A stretch of DNA of 64,000 nt from assembly GCF_900456775.1 (NCBI RefSeq), contig NZ_UAUL01000009.1, forward strand, positions 62,001 through 126,000. Direction: 5' to 3'. Numbering within the stretch: position 1 is the first letter of the stretch; each line of letters begins with the position of its first letter. The stretch comes from Sarcina ventriculi (GTDB lineage: Bacteria > Bacillota > Clostridia > Clostridiales > Clostridiaceae). The translations under genes were made by a program, and so were the position numbers. Under the pieces are notes generated by a model. The model was not told where the DNA came from, made no database searches, and saw only the letters and a list, made by a program, of their open reading frames with translations. This document shows positions 36,135 through 44,465 of the stretch, one piece after another.

Positions 36135-37190
36135 ATGTTATATATAGATATAAAAAAACATCTAAAAAACTTTACTTTAGATATTACTTTGGAAACTGAC
36201 AATAATAGAGTTGGGATTTTGGGAAAATCAGGTTCAGGAAAGAGTATGATGTTAAAAGCTATTGCAGGAATTATAAAACCTGATGAAGGAATAATAGTTT
36301 TAAATGATAGAGTGTTGTTTGATAGTAAAAAGAAAATTAATTTACAGCCTAGAGAGAGAAATATAGGGTATCTATTTCAAAATTATGCATTATTTCCTCA
36401 TATGACCGTTAGGGAAAATATATTTTCTGGGATGATAAGAGCTTCTAAGTATGAAAAACAAAAAATGAGTAGTGATATGATAAAAAGATTGTGCTTAAAC
36501 GGATTAGAAAATAGATATCCAAAGGAATTATCAGGAGGGCAGCAACAAAGGGTAGCAATAGCTAGAATGCTTGCTACAAAACCTGAAATTTTAATGTTTG
36601 ATGAACCATTTTCAGCTCTTGATTATCATTTGAGGGAACATATGCAGGAAAATCTTTTAGAAATATTAAGTGAAGAAAGCACAACTAGTCTTTTAGTTTC
36701 TCATGATATAGATGAGGCATATAGACTTTCTAAAGAAATTGTTGTGGTAGATGATGGACAAATTAAAAGGCAAGATAGAAAAGAGAAAGTTTTTAATGAA
36801 CCTAAAAATATTGCTACTGCAAAAATAACAGGATGTAAAAATATATCAAGAGCTAGAAAAATAGCTAATGATAAAGTTTTTGCTATGGATTGGGGAGTAG
36901 AAGTTAAAATTTTACCTACTAAAGATGAGGTAGAATATATAGGTATAAGAGCACATCATATTGAATATTCTAAGACTTTGGAAGAAAACACATATGCTTA
37001 TACAATTGAAAGCAGTAGTGAAACAAGATTTGGACAAACTATGTATTTTTCTTTAGGAAAAGAGCATAGCGAAAAGAAAAATCAACTTCGTTTTGAAGCT
37101 GATAAAAAGCTTTTAGAAACGGAATTTTTTGAAGAGAATTTTAAATATGTAAAACTGCCAAAGAATAATATTATTTTGTTAAGTAGATAA
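36135..37190 (+). CDS. modC: Molybdate ABC transporter ATPase ModC
   Basis: Walker A GILGKSGSGKS near residue 28, Q-loop LFQNYALFPHMTVREN near residue 78, signature LSGGQQQR near residue 134, Walker B MFDEPFSALDYH near residue 155, and H-loop SHDIDEAYRLS near residue 190 are intact. The C-terminal ~120 residues are the TOBE-type extension. It energises ModB. It follows the broken modB with a good ribosome binding site, so it is still probably made. Confidence 0.94.
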   Translation: MLYIDIKKHLKNFTLDITLETDNNRVGILGKSGSGKSMMLKAIAGIIKPDEGIIVLNDRVLFDSKKKINLQPRERNIGYLFQNYALFPHMTVRENIFSGMIRASKYEKQKMSSDMIKRLCLNGLENRYPKELSGGQQQRVAIARMLATKPEILMFDEPFSALDYHLREHMQENLLEILSEESTTSLLVSHDIDEAYRLSKEIVVVDDGQIKRQDRKEKVFNEPKNIATAKITGCKNISRARKIANDKVFAMDWGVEVKILPTKDEVEYIGIRAHHIEYSKTLEENTYAYTIESSSETRFGQTMYFSLGKEHSEKKNQLRFEADKKLLETEFFEENFKYVKLPKNNIILLSR

Positions 37191-37220
37191 TTAAAAAATA
37201 TTTTTAATTAAGATTTTAGT

Positions 37221-37266
37221 AATAAATAAGTTATAATTAATATGTATAACTTATTTATTTTTTTTA
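37221..37266 (+). terminator. Terminator of the mod operon
   Basis: AATAAATAAGTTATA pairs with TATAACTTATTTATT, followed by a T run. Confidence 0.9.
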
Positions 37267-37323
37267 GTAAATATAAAAGTGAAATAAATAGATTTAAAGT
37301 AATACTTAAGGAGAATGTTTGTT

Positions 37324-38238
37324 ATGGATAAATCTAATTTAAAAGAGCTAATAAAACATGGTAGTATATACTTTCCTTGCGCAGCTTATATAGTGGAAAA
37401 TGAACAAAATGGTTTATTTGCAAAATATCATTGGCATAATGAATTGGAAATTATTCATTTTAAAAAGGGAAAATTTAGGTTTGAAGTAAATATGGACAAG
37501 TATATTATAGAAGATGAGTGTCTTTGTTTTATAAATAGTGAGGAATTGCACTTAGTTAAAGGAGATTATCCATGTATTGAAAGTGCGGTAGTATTTGATT
37601 TGAAAATGCTTAGTTTTAATATATTTGATTTAACTGAGAGTGAGTTAATCAATCCTCTTTCAACAGGAAAATTAAAAATGCCGAGATTTATTTACAAAAA
37701 GGATGTTTTTTGGAATGATGTATATAAAGAGTATGAAAAAATTATAAATATATATAAAAAAAATATAAATAATATAGATGAAAATTGTAAAAAAAATGTG
37801 GTATCTCAAATCGAGATAAAAATAGCTATACTTAATATTTTAGCAGTTTTATATAACAATAATTTATTAGTTAATGAGTGTGGAAATGTTGATAATTATA
37901 AGATAGAGTACATAAAAAAAGTTATTTTATATATTGAAAATAATTATAAAAGGAAAATTTGTGTGAAAGAGTTAGCTAAAGAGATTAATATGAATGAACA
38001 GTATTTTTGTAGATTTTTTAAAAATATTATTGGAAAATCTCCAATGCAATATATAAATGAATATAGGATTAAGAAAAGTGAGGAATTGTTAAAAAAAACA
38101 GACATGAAAATTATGCAGATATGCTTAGAAAGTGGATTTAATAATATGGGGAATTTTATAAATACATTTAAAAAGCAAACTGGATTAAGTCCTATGAAGT
38201 ATAGAAAAGATAATAAAGAAGATGTCATAAAAATGTAA
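37324..38238 (+). CDS. AraC-family regulator with cupin-like N-terminus
   Basis: The N-terminal domain carries a cupin/effector fold with KYHWHNELEIIHFKKGK near residue 37. The C-terminal ~100 residues hold two helix-turn-helix motifs of AraC type: CVKELAKEINMNEQYFCRFFKNIIGKSPMQYI and IMQICLESGFNNMGNFINTFKKQTGLSPMKYR. The effector is probably a sugar. The ATG at 37324 has AAGGAG about ten bases upstream; the ATG at 37315 is too close to it. It sits just ahead of the GH13 gene and is likely to regulate it and the adjacent transporter. Confidence 0.92.
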   Translation: MDKSNLKELIKHGSIYFPCAAYIVENEQNGLFAKYHWHNELEIIHFKKGKFRFEVNMDKYIIEDECLCFINSEELHLVKGDYPCIESAVVFDLKMLSFNIFDLTESELINPLSTGKLKMPRFIYKKDVFWNDVYKEYEKIINIYKKNINNIDENCKKNVVSQIEIKIAILNILAVLYNNNLLVNECGNVDNYKIEYIKKVILYIENNYKRKICVKELAKEINMNEQYFCRFFKNIIGKSPMQYINEYRIKKSEELLKKTDMKIMQICLESGFNNMGNFINTFKKQTGLSPMKYRKDNKEDVIKM

Positions 38239-38324
38239 TTTAAAATCAATAATATGTAAGAAATTTTTTGTGGAATGTTTTATTATATAAGTATACATAA
38301 TGTTAATTTTAGGAGGTTTTAATT

Positions 38325-39992
38325 ATGAAAAAGTGGTGGCACGATAAAGTAGCATATCAAATATATCCAAAGAGCTTTTATGATACTAATGGAGATGGAA
38401 TTGGAGATTTAAAAGGAATTATAAATAAATTGGATTATTTAAAAGAATTAGGAATTGATATAATTTGGTTGTCTCCTATTTACTGTTCTCCTATGGTTGA
38501 TCAGGGGTATGATATTTCTGATTATTATAATATTGACCCAAGTTTTGGTACTATGGATGATATGGAAACGTTATTAAAAGAAACTAAAAAAAGAAATATG
38601 TATGTGATTATGGATTTGGTAGTAAACCATTGTTCAGATAAGCATGAATGGTTTAGAAAAGCTTTAGAAGATCCAGATGGAGAGTATGGAGAATATTTTT
38701 ATATACGTGAAGGAAAAGGAAATAAACCACCTTGCAACTGGCGTTCTTATTTTGGTGGAAGCGTATGGGAAAAAATACCTAATACAAATAAGTATTATTT
38801 TCATGCATTTGCAAAAGAGCAACCTGATTTAAATTGGGAAAATCCAAAGGTAAAAGAAGAAATATATAAAATGATTAATTGGTGGTTGGATAAAGGGTTA
38901 GCTGGTTTTAGAATAGATGCTATCATAAATATAAAGAAGGATTTGAGTTTTCAAGATTTTGAAGCTGATGGAGATGATGGACTTTGTGACATGAGTAAGA
39001 TGTTAGAAAAAGTTATAGGCATTGGTGATATGCTGAAGGAATTAAAAGAAGAAACTTTTGATAAATATGATGCTTTTACGGTTGGAGAAGTTTTTAATGC
39101 TAAAGAAGGTGAACTTTATAAATTTATAGGAAAAGATGGATATTTTTCATCTATATTTGATTTTGATATGGAAGTTTTAGGACAAGAACAATCAAATCGT
39201 TGGTATTTAAATAAAGATTTCACTACGAATCAATTAAGAGATGTTATTTTTAAAAGCCAAATAGAAGCATTAGGAATTGGTTTTAAGGCAAATATTATTG
39301 AAAATCATGATGAGCCAAGAGGGGCAAGTCGTTATATAATGGATGGAGAATGTAATGATATTAGTAAAAAGGCTCTGGCTATTATAGAGGTTATGCGTAG
39401 AGGGATACCTTTTATTTATCAAGGTCAAGAAATAGGTATGACAAATAATAAGGTTGATTGTATAGATAAGTTTAATGATATATCTACAATAGAAAATTAT
39501 GATAGAGCTATAAGAGAAGGATTTAGTAAAGAAGAAGCTTTAAGGCTTGTAAATAAATTTAGCAGAGATAATGCTAGAACACCATTTCAATGGGATAATA
39601 GCATTAATGCTGGTTTTACAAAGGGCACTCCGTGGCTTCAAGTAAATGAAAATTATAAGGAAATTAATGCGAAATTGCAAATAGATGATAAAGATTCCGT
39701 ATTGAGTTTTTACAAAAAACTTATAAATTTAAGAAAATCAAATGAGTATAAAGAAGTTGTTGTTTATGGAGAATTTATACCAGATTTAGAAGTGTATGAT
39801 AATGTTATTGCTTTTTATAGGAAGGGAGCTAATAAATGTTTAATGGTAATAATAAATTATCAAAATAAAGAACAAATAATTAATTTCAACAAAACGTATA
39901 AGATATTGATTAATAATTATAAAGATTTGAAGTTTGTTAATAACGAATTAATGCTAAAGCCATATCAAGGGATTATTATAGAAATACTATAA
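38325..39992 (+). CDS. GH13 oligosaccharide alpha-glucosidase
   Basis: The family 13 layout is complete. MKKWWHDKVAYQIYPKSFYDTNGDGIGDL opens it, MDLVVNHCSDKHEW forms conserved region I, GFRIDAIINI the nucleophile Asp region, VGEVFNA the acid-base Glu, and IENHDEPRG the third catalytic Asp. Length (555) fits oligo-1,6-glucosidases, dextran glucosidases and trehalose-6-phosphate hydrolases. The region II-III residues are not the classic ones of MalL or TreC, so the exact glucoside is open. There is no signal peptide, so the substrate must be imported; the adjacent convergent transporter may do that. Confidence 0.88.
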   Translation: MKKWWHDKVAYQIYPKSFYDTNGDGIGDLKGIINKLDYLKELGIDIIWLSPIYCSPMVDQGYDISDYYNIDPSFGTMDDMETLLKETKKRNMYVIMDLVVNHCSDKHEWFRKALEDPDGEYGEYFYIREGKGNKPPCNWRSYFGGSVWEKIPNTNKYYFHAFAKEQPDLNWENPKVKEEIYKMINWWLDKGLAGFRIDAIINIKKDLSFQDFEADGDDGLCDMSKMLEKVIGIGDMLKELKEETFDKYDAFTVGEVFNAKEGELYKFIGKDGYFSSIFDFDMEVLGQEQSNRWYLNKDFTTNQLRDVIFKSQIEALGIGFKANIIENHDEPRGASRYIMDGECNDISKKALAIIEVMRRGIPFIYQGQEIGMTNNKVDCIDKFNDISTIENYDRAIREGFSKEEALRLVNKFSRDNARTPFQWDNSINAGFTKGTPWLQVNENYKEINAKLQIDDKDSVLSFYKKLINLRKSNEYKEVVVYGEFIPDLEVYDNVIAFYRKGANKCLMVIINYQNKEQIINFNKTYKILINNYKDLKFVNNELMLKPYQGIIIEIL

Positions 39993-40007
39993 TTTAATAT
40001 ACTAAAA

Positions 40008-40036
40008 AGAAGCTATAAAATATAGCTTCTTTTTTG
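40008..40036. terminator. Bidirectional terminator between glucosidase and transporter
   Basis: AGAAGCTATA pairs with TATAGCTTCT around AAA and is flanked by an A run and a T run, so it ends both convergent genes. Confidence 0.88.
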
Positions 40037-40050
40037 TTGAATATAAAAAT

Positions 40051-41418
40051 TTATTTGTTATTAGTTTTATTTTCTTTAATAATTGAAACAGATAATGCTC
40101 CAATTATTAGTAAGATACCAGAAATTAAAAGCATTGATGGCATTGAAGAACCTACTAAAGGAAATAGTGCGAAGCTTAAACAAGAAGCTACAATTTGTGG
40201 TAAGCAAATACTACCGTTGAAAAGTCCAAGATACATACCTATATTTTTACCTGATAAAGCATTAGTTAAAATAGTAAATGGAAACGTCATCATTCCTGCC
40301 CAAGCCATTCCTATTAATATAAATGAAATTATTAGTGCAAATTCATTATGAATAAAAAATATTGAACCAAAACCTACTCCACCTAAAATAAGACTAAGAG
40401 TATAGAAAAATTTTCTTTTACTATTAGATGTACGAGATAAGATAAGAGACCATAAAACAGCACTAATAGATTGAACTGCTGATAAAATACCAAACCAATT
40501 TCCAGCTGATTGATAAGCTTGACTATATGCTTCTGTTGTATGCCATACATTTAATGCAATGGCTCCAGTACCATAAGTCCATAAGTATTGAAAGCCCATC
40601 CAACAAAAAAATTGAACTATAGCAACTGTCCAGAAGACTTTTGGTGCATTAAGAAGTAATTTGAAAACATTAATTTTTTCTTTGGGTTCGTTTTCATTGA
40701 TGCCGTGATACAAAGCGTATTCCTTTGGGGGATATTCTTTAACTTTAAATACTGTAAACAAACTACAAATTATCAAAATGATAGCCCCTATATAGAATGA
40801 GATTATAACAGATTGAGGGATTACTCCTTCAGGTGCTGTATTGGAAACACCGATTATAGTCAATATAAATGGAAAAATACTAGCTAGTACAGCACCACTG
40901 TTTGAAAGAAAACTTTGAATTGAATAAGCAAAGCCTTTTTGTTTTTCATTAACCATATCTCCAACCATCATTTTAAAAGGTTGCATAGCTACGTTTGATG
41001 ATAAGTCCATAAATAAAATAGTAATTGAACCAAAAAGCAATGCTGCCATAGAGCCAAAGCCAAAACCAAAACTTCCTGCGTTTGGTAGTAAACACATAAC
41101 GATTACAGCAACCACAGAACCTACTACTAAATATGGAATACGACGACCAATTTTAGGAATCCATGTTTTATCTGAAAAATAGCCTATTAAAGGTTGTACG
41201 ATTAATCCAGCTAGTGGTGGTAAAATAAAGAAAAAGCCTAAATCATTTGGATTAGCTCCAAGGGTTTGGAATATACGTCCCATATTTGAACTTTGTAATT
41301 GAAATGCCATTTGAACTCCGAAAAAGCCAAAACTTATCATCCAAATTGTGCTAATTGGCAAATTGGGTAATTTATTTTTAGATTTTATTGAAATTTGATT
41401 TCTTTTCTTTTCTGTCAT
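40051..41418 (-). CDS. MFS sugar transporter, SLC45/GPH-like
   Basis: About twelve hydrophobic segments span 455 residues. The motif FSDKTWIPKIGRRIPYLVVG near residue 80 is the loop 2-3 signature of sugar symporters of the sucrose/maltose (SLC45-like) and GPH types. It is convergent with the GH13 glucosidase, so the pair probably imports and cleaves an alpha-glucoside. GGAGG precedes the start. A perfect AAAACGTTTT palindrome (41453-41462) lies upstream in its promoter region. Confidence 0.82.
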   Translation of the reverse strand: MTEKKRNQISIKSKNKLPNLPISTIWMISFGFFGVQMAFQLQSSNMGRIFQTLGANPNDLGFFFILPPLAGLIVQPLIGYFSDKTWIPKIGRRIPYLVVGSVVAVIVMCLLPNAGSFGFGFGSMAALLFGSITILFMDLSSNVAMQPFKMMVGDMVNEKQKGFAYSIQSFLSNSGAVLASIFPFILTIIGVSNTAPEGVIPQSVIISFYIGAIILIICSLFTVFKVKEYPPKEYALYHGINENEPKEKINVFKLLLNAPKVFWTVAIVQFFCWMGFQYLWTYGTGAIALNVWHTTEAYSQAYQSAGNWFGILSAVQSISAVLWSLILSRTSNSKRKFFYTLSLILGGVGFGSIFFIHNEFALIISFILIGMAWAGMMTFPFTILTNALSGKNIGMYLGLFNGSICLPQIVASCLSFALFPLVGSSMPSMLLISGILLIIGALSVSIIKENKTNNK

Positions 41419-41452
41419 ATTAAGACCTCCGCTGTTAAATAAATTTTGTATT

Positions 41453-41462
41453 AAAACGTTTT
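41453..41462. promoter_or_regulatory. Palindromic operator candidate AAAACGTTTT
   Basis: The palindrome with centre CG, flanked by TT and AT, resembles a LacI/CcpA-type site. It sits 35 bases upstream of the transporter start. Binding protein unknown. Confidence 0.5.
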
Positions 41463-41535
41463 ATGTATATGTACAATTATATTTTAGAACTTGTTCTTTA
41501 AAACTTCTTACGGATTATTGACTTTAAATTACACT

Positions 41536-41569
41536 TTTATTACTTTTTAATAAACAAAGTAATAAAAGT
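41536..41569. repeat. Perfect 13-bp stem hairpin
   Basis: CTTTTATTACTTT pairs with AAAGTAATAAAAG across an eight-base loop in the gap between two minus-strand genes. It may stop leftward transcription from the VC0807-like gene or be a regulatory site. Confidence 0.55.
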
Positions 41570-41579
41570 TGTTTTTATA

Positions 41580-41653
41580 AAGAGTTTAATTTTTGTTTTG
41601 TATGTAATGATAAAGTAAAAAAATTAATATTTAATTTTTTTACTTTAAACTCT
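41580..41653 (-). terminator. Nested hairpin, probable terminator of the minus-strand membrane protein gene
   Basis: AGAGTTTAA and TTAAACTCT enclose an inner AT-rich stem (TAAAGTAAAAAAATT with its complement). It lies 30 bases beyond the stop of the gene at 41681. A tract of T residues follows on the minus strand only loosely. Confidence 0.5.
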
Positions 41654-41680
41654 ATATAATTTAAATTTGAATTATAGTGA

Positions 41681-42322
41681 TTATCTAGAAAATTTTGATT
41701 TAATTTTTTTCCTATAAAAGAAAGTTATAAATGCAGCACTACCTATAAAACCATAGGATACAAGAGGTGATATTAGCATATATTTAGAAACAGATAAAAC
41801 AAACACTAAACTAATATTGCAAACAGCTTCTAAAACAGGGCATATTCCCCATATAAAAGTTAGAAATTTCATACTAAATCTAAAATGAGGATTTTTACAC
41901 TTTTCATCAATGGTTGATTTGTTGTTTTTTGCATATTTATCTTGAGAATTTATAAATTTTTTTGCTAAATAATAAATCATAGGTTTTGGAAAAAACATAG
42001 ATATTAGAAATAAGATTCCTACAACAGCTGTTATATAAGATTGTCTAATTAGAAGTAATTTTTGGCTTCCACTAAATAACATTGAAATTATTCCAACGAT
42101 AAAGCCTAAGATAATAAGACTAGCAAAAATATCTATTTTCTTTTCTTTTATTATATGATATATATTATCTATTATAGGAATAGTAGTTGAAATTATAAGA
42201 GCAGTTATGCTACTAGGTATATGATTTATTAGTATTTTATATGTAATTAAAGGTAAGATAGCATTTATTAATATGCTTATGATAATACTTTTTTTAATAT
42301 TATTTTTGTGATTAATATCCAT
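41681..42322 (-). CDS. VC0807-like multi-pass membrane protein
   Basis: This 213-residue protein has about six hydrophobic segments with the shared pattern of VC0807 proteins (an early NAILPLITYKIL and a late VSYGFIGSAAFITFFY). The function is unknown. The start is taken at the ATG at 42322, because GGAG just upstream (inside the longer reading from 42337) is the plausible ribosome binding site. It diverges from the 42525 gene. Confidence 0.65.
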   Translation of the reverse strand: MDINHKNNIKKSIIISILINAILPLITYKILINHIPSSITALIISTTIPIIDNIYHIIKEKKIDIFASLIILGFIVGIISMLFSGSQKLLLIRQSYITAVVGILFLISMFFPKPMIYYLAKKFINSQDKYAKNNKSTIDEKCKNPHFRFSMKFLTFIWGICPVLEAVCNISLVFVLSVSKYMLISPLVSYGFIGSAAFITFFYRKKIKSKFSR

Positions 42323-42428
42323 AAAATTATTCTCCATTCGTTACTTTTTACTATATAAACAAATGATTTATATAGTAAATCTTTTGATTTTATAAGTAAT
42401 TATAAAATATTAAAATTTTTCTGTATTG

Positions 42429-42452
42429 TGACTTTAGTCATAATTTTAGTCA
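42429..42452. promoter_or_regulatory. Repeated AGTCA half-sites in a divergent intergenic region
   Basis: TGACTTTAGTCA (42429-42440) is a palindrome with arms TGACT and AGTCA. A third TTAGTCA half-site follows 12 bases later. It may be an operator for one or both divergent genes; the regulator is unknown. Confidence 0.4.
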
Positions 42453-42524
42453 TATGATAAAATATATTTTTAATAAACTCATATAATAATAAAGGAAATA
42501 AAGTTAATAAAAGGATTTTAAAGT

Positions 42525-43070
42525 ATGGAGTTCTTATTAGAAAAACAATGGATTTATATAGGGATACCTGTTTTATTTGTGGCAGGTGCATTTATGCATT
42601 ATTTTTATTCATTAAGTAGAAAAAATGTTTTAGTGGGACTTATAGCACCTGTTAATGAAAGTGTATGGGAACATTTAAAATTGATATTTTTACCAATGAT
42701 ATTGTGGTGGAGTGTATATTATATAATTAAAGGACAAGAATTAGGTATAGATAAAAATAGATGGTTTACAGCAGGGGTGGTATCTTTAGTAGTATCAATG
42801 ATTGGAATATTTTTTTTATATTATTTTTATGTAGGTGCATTTGGAAGAGAATCAGTTATAATTGATATAAGTATTCTTCTTGTGGCTTTATTTGTTGGGC
42901 AAATGTTATCTTTTCACATATATAAAAATTTTGAAGGTATAGATGTGCATTTTGTAATTTTAATAGTTGCTATGATATTTTGTGTCTTAGTTATATGCAC
43001 ATTTAATCCACCTCATATACCACTTTTTAAAGAAAAGAAAACAGGAGTTTATGGAATTAAGAAAAAATAA
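42525..43070 (+). CDS. Small multi-pass membrane protein (DUF6512-like)
   Basis: This 181-residue protein has about five hydrophobic segments. The cytoplasmic motif GLIAPVNESVWEHLKLIFLPMILWW near residues 38-62 is a recognisable hallmark of a small clostridial membrane family. The C-terminus reads FNPPHIPLFKEKKTGVYGI. No enzymatic motif is seen. It could be a helper of the adjacent divergent membrane protein, but this is a guess. Confidence 0.65.
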   Translation: MEFLLEKQWIYIGIPVLFVAGAFMHYFYSLSRKNVLVGLIAPVNESVWEHLKLIFLPMILWWSVYYIIKGQELGIDKNRWFTAGVVSLVVSMIGIFFLYYFYVGAFGRESVIIDISILLVALFVGQMLSFHIYKNFEGIDVHFVILIVAMIFCVLVICTFNPPHIPLFKEKKTGVYGIKKK

Positions 43071-43192
43071 ATGTTAAGAAATATTAAAAATAGGTGGGAG
43101 GATTCTTAAAATATTTTTAAATTTTAAAATAGATAGTATAATTAATATGTTTTTATAAATAGCGTATTTATTTTACATATAAAGGAGAAAAA

Positions 43193-44455
43193 ATGGATTT
43201 ATTAAAAACTTATAGTGATTATTTAAAGAAAAATATGGATAATCCAGAAAAGGTAAGAAAATTAATAAAGCTTGGATATAGCTTAGAATATGGATTTTTG
43301 GCAGTAGCGGGAGATAGGTCTCTTCCTAAATCTCTTAGATATTTAGCAAAACTTTGTATGAAGTTTACTCTAGAGCCAATTAAAAACCCGCAAAATACTG
43401 CTTTTGTAAATGTGTTTACGCCAACAGAATTTTTACATGCTTTTGGAATGAATTTTCAACTTATAGAAGCACTATCATCATATATGTCAGGAACAAAATT
43501 TGAAGATACACTTATAGACAAGGCAGAAACACTAGGTGTAGCTGATAGTTTATGTTCATATCATAAGACATTTATAGGTGCAACATTAAGTGGAGTTATA
43601 GAAAAGCCAAAATTTGCAATAACAACAACTATGGCTTGCGATGGAAATGTCAATACATTTAGATGTCTTTCAGATTTTTATGGTATAGAAAGGTTTGTTA
43701 TAGATATACCTTATGAATATTCTGAAGATGCTAAAGAATATGTAAAAGAGCAACTAAAAGAAATGGTTGAGTTTATTGAGGATAATTTACATAAAAAATT
43801 AAATGAAAACAAATTAAAAGAAATTATTATAAATGAAAATAAATCAATAGATTATTATAATTCATATTTGAAAAAATTAGAAAATAGATACTTTACTAAT
43901 ACTTTAACATCAGAGATGTATAAAATTTTTGCAACACATCCTGGTATGGGAAGGGCAGATACATTAAAATTTTTTAAACTTTTAGATGAAGATATATCAA
44001 AGTGTCCAGAAGGAATAACGGGAAAAAGATTTTTATGGGTACATTTATTGCCTTTTTATAGTAAATCTATAAAAGCACTTTTAGATAAAAATGAAATTAA
44101 TCAACTTTTAATATCAGATATGAATGTAGATTCACTTCAAAAAATAGATTTAGATGATATTTATGGCTCTATTGCAAAGAAGCTTATTTTAAATAAATTT
44201 AATGGTCCATACAGTAGGCGTGCTGAAAATATATTAAAGTATTCAGAAAAGTTTAATGCTGATGGAGTAATAAATTTTTGCCATTTTGGATGTAGACAAT
44301 CAAATGGAGGAAGCATGATTTTAAAAGATTTATTAGATAAGAATAATATACCATCAATAAGCATTGATGGTGATGGTGTGGATAGAAGAAACGGTCAAGA
44401 TGGTCAAAATAAAACGAGATTAGAGGCATTTTTTGAAATGATAAAAGATAATTAA
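43193..44455 (+). CDS. 2-hydroxyacyl-CoA dehydratase/double-cubane family subunit (YjiM-like)
   Basis: The 420 residues match the HgdB/YjiM family of iron-sulfur dehydratase D components. Conserved Cys are visible in TTMACDGNVN near residue 148 and NFCHFGCRQSNGG near residue 360, the ligands expected for the cubane cluster. Homologues reduce 2-hydroxyacyl-CoA after an ATP-driven single-electron transfer, and double-cubane proteins reduce small molecules. It precedes a fused partner by ten bases, so the two act together. Confidence 0.85.
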   Translation: MDLLKTYSDYLKKNMDNPEKVRKLIKLGYSLEYGFLAVAGDRSLPKSLRYLAKLCMKFTLEPIKNPQNTAFVNVFTPTEFLHAFGMNFQLIEALSSYMSGTKFEDTLIDKAETLGVADSLCSYHKTFIGATLSGVIEKPKFAITTTMACDGNVNTFRCLSDFYGIERFVIDIPYEYSEDAKEYVKEQLKEMVEFIEDNLHKKLNENKLKEIIINENKSIDYYNSYLKKLENRYFTNTLTSEMYKIFATHPGMGRADTLKFFKLLDEDISKCPEGITGKRFLWVHLLPFYSKSIKALLDKNEINQLLISDMNVDSLQKIDLDDIYGSIAKKLILNKFNGPYSRRAENILKYSEKFNADGVINFCHFGCRQSNGGSMILKDLLDKNNIPSISIDGDGVDRRNGQDGQNKTRLEAFFEMIKDN

Positions 44456-44465
44456 GGAGAAAAAT

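Noticed and set aside
40034-40351. Open frame of 105 residues on the plus strand under the sugar transporter
   Set aside because: It is antisense to the transporter gene, begins inside the terminator region, and has no similarity I recognise.
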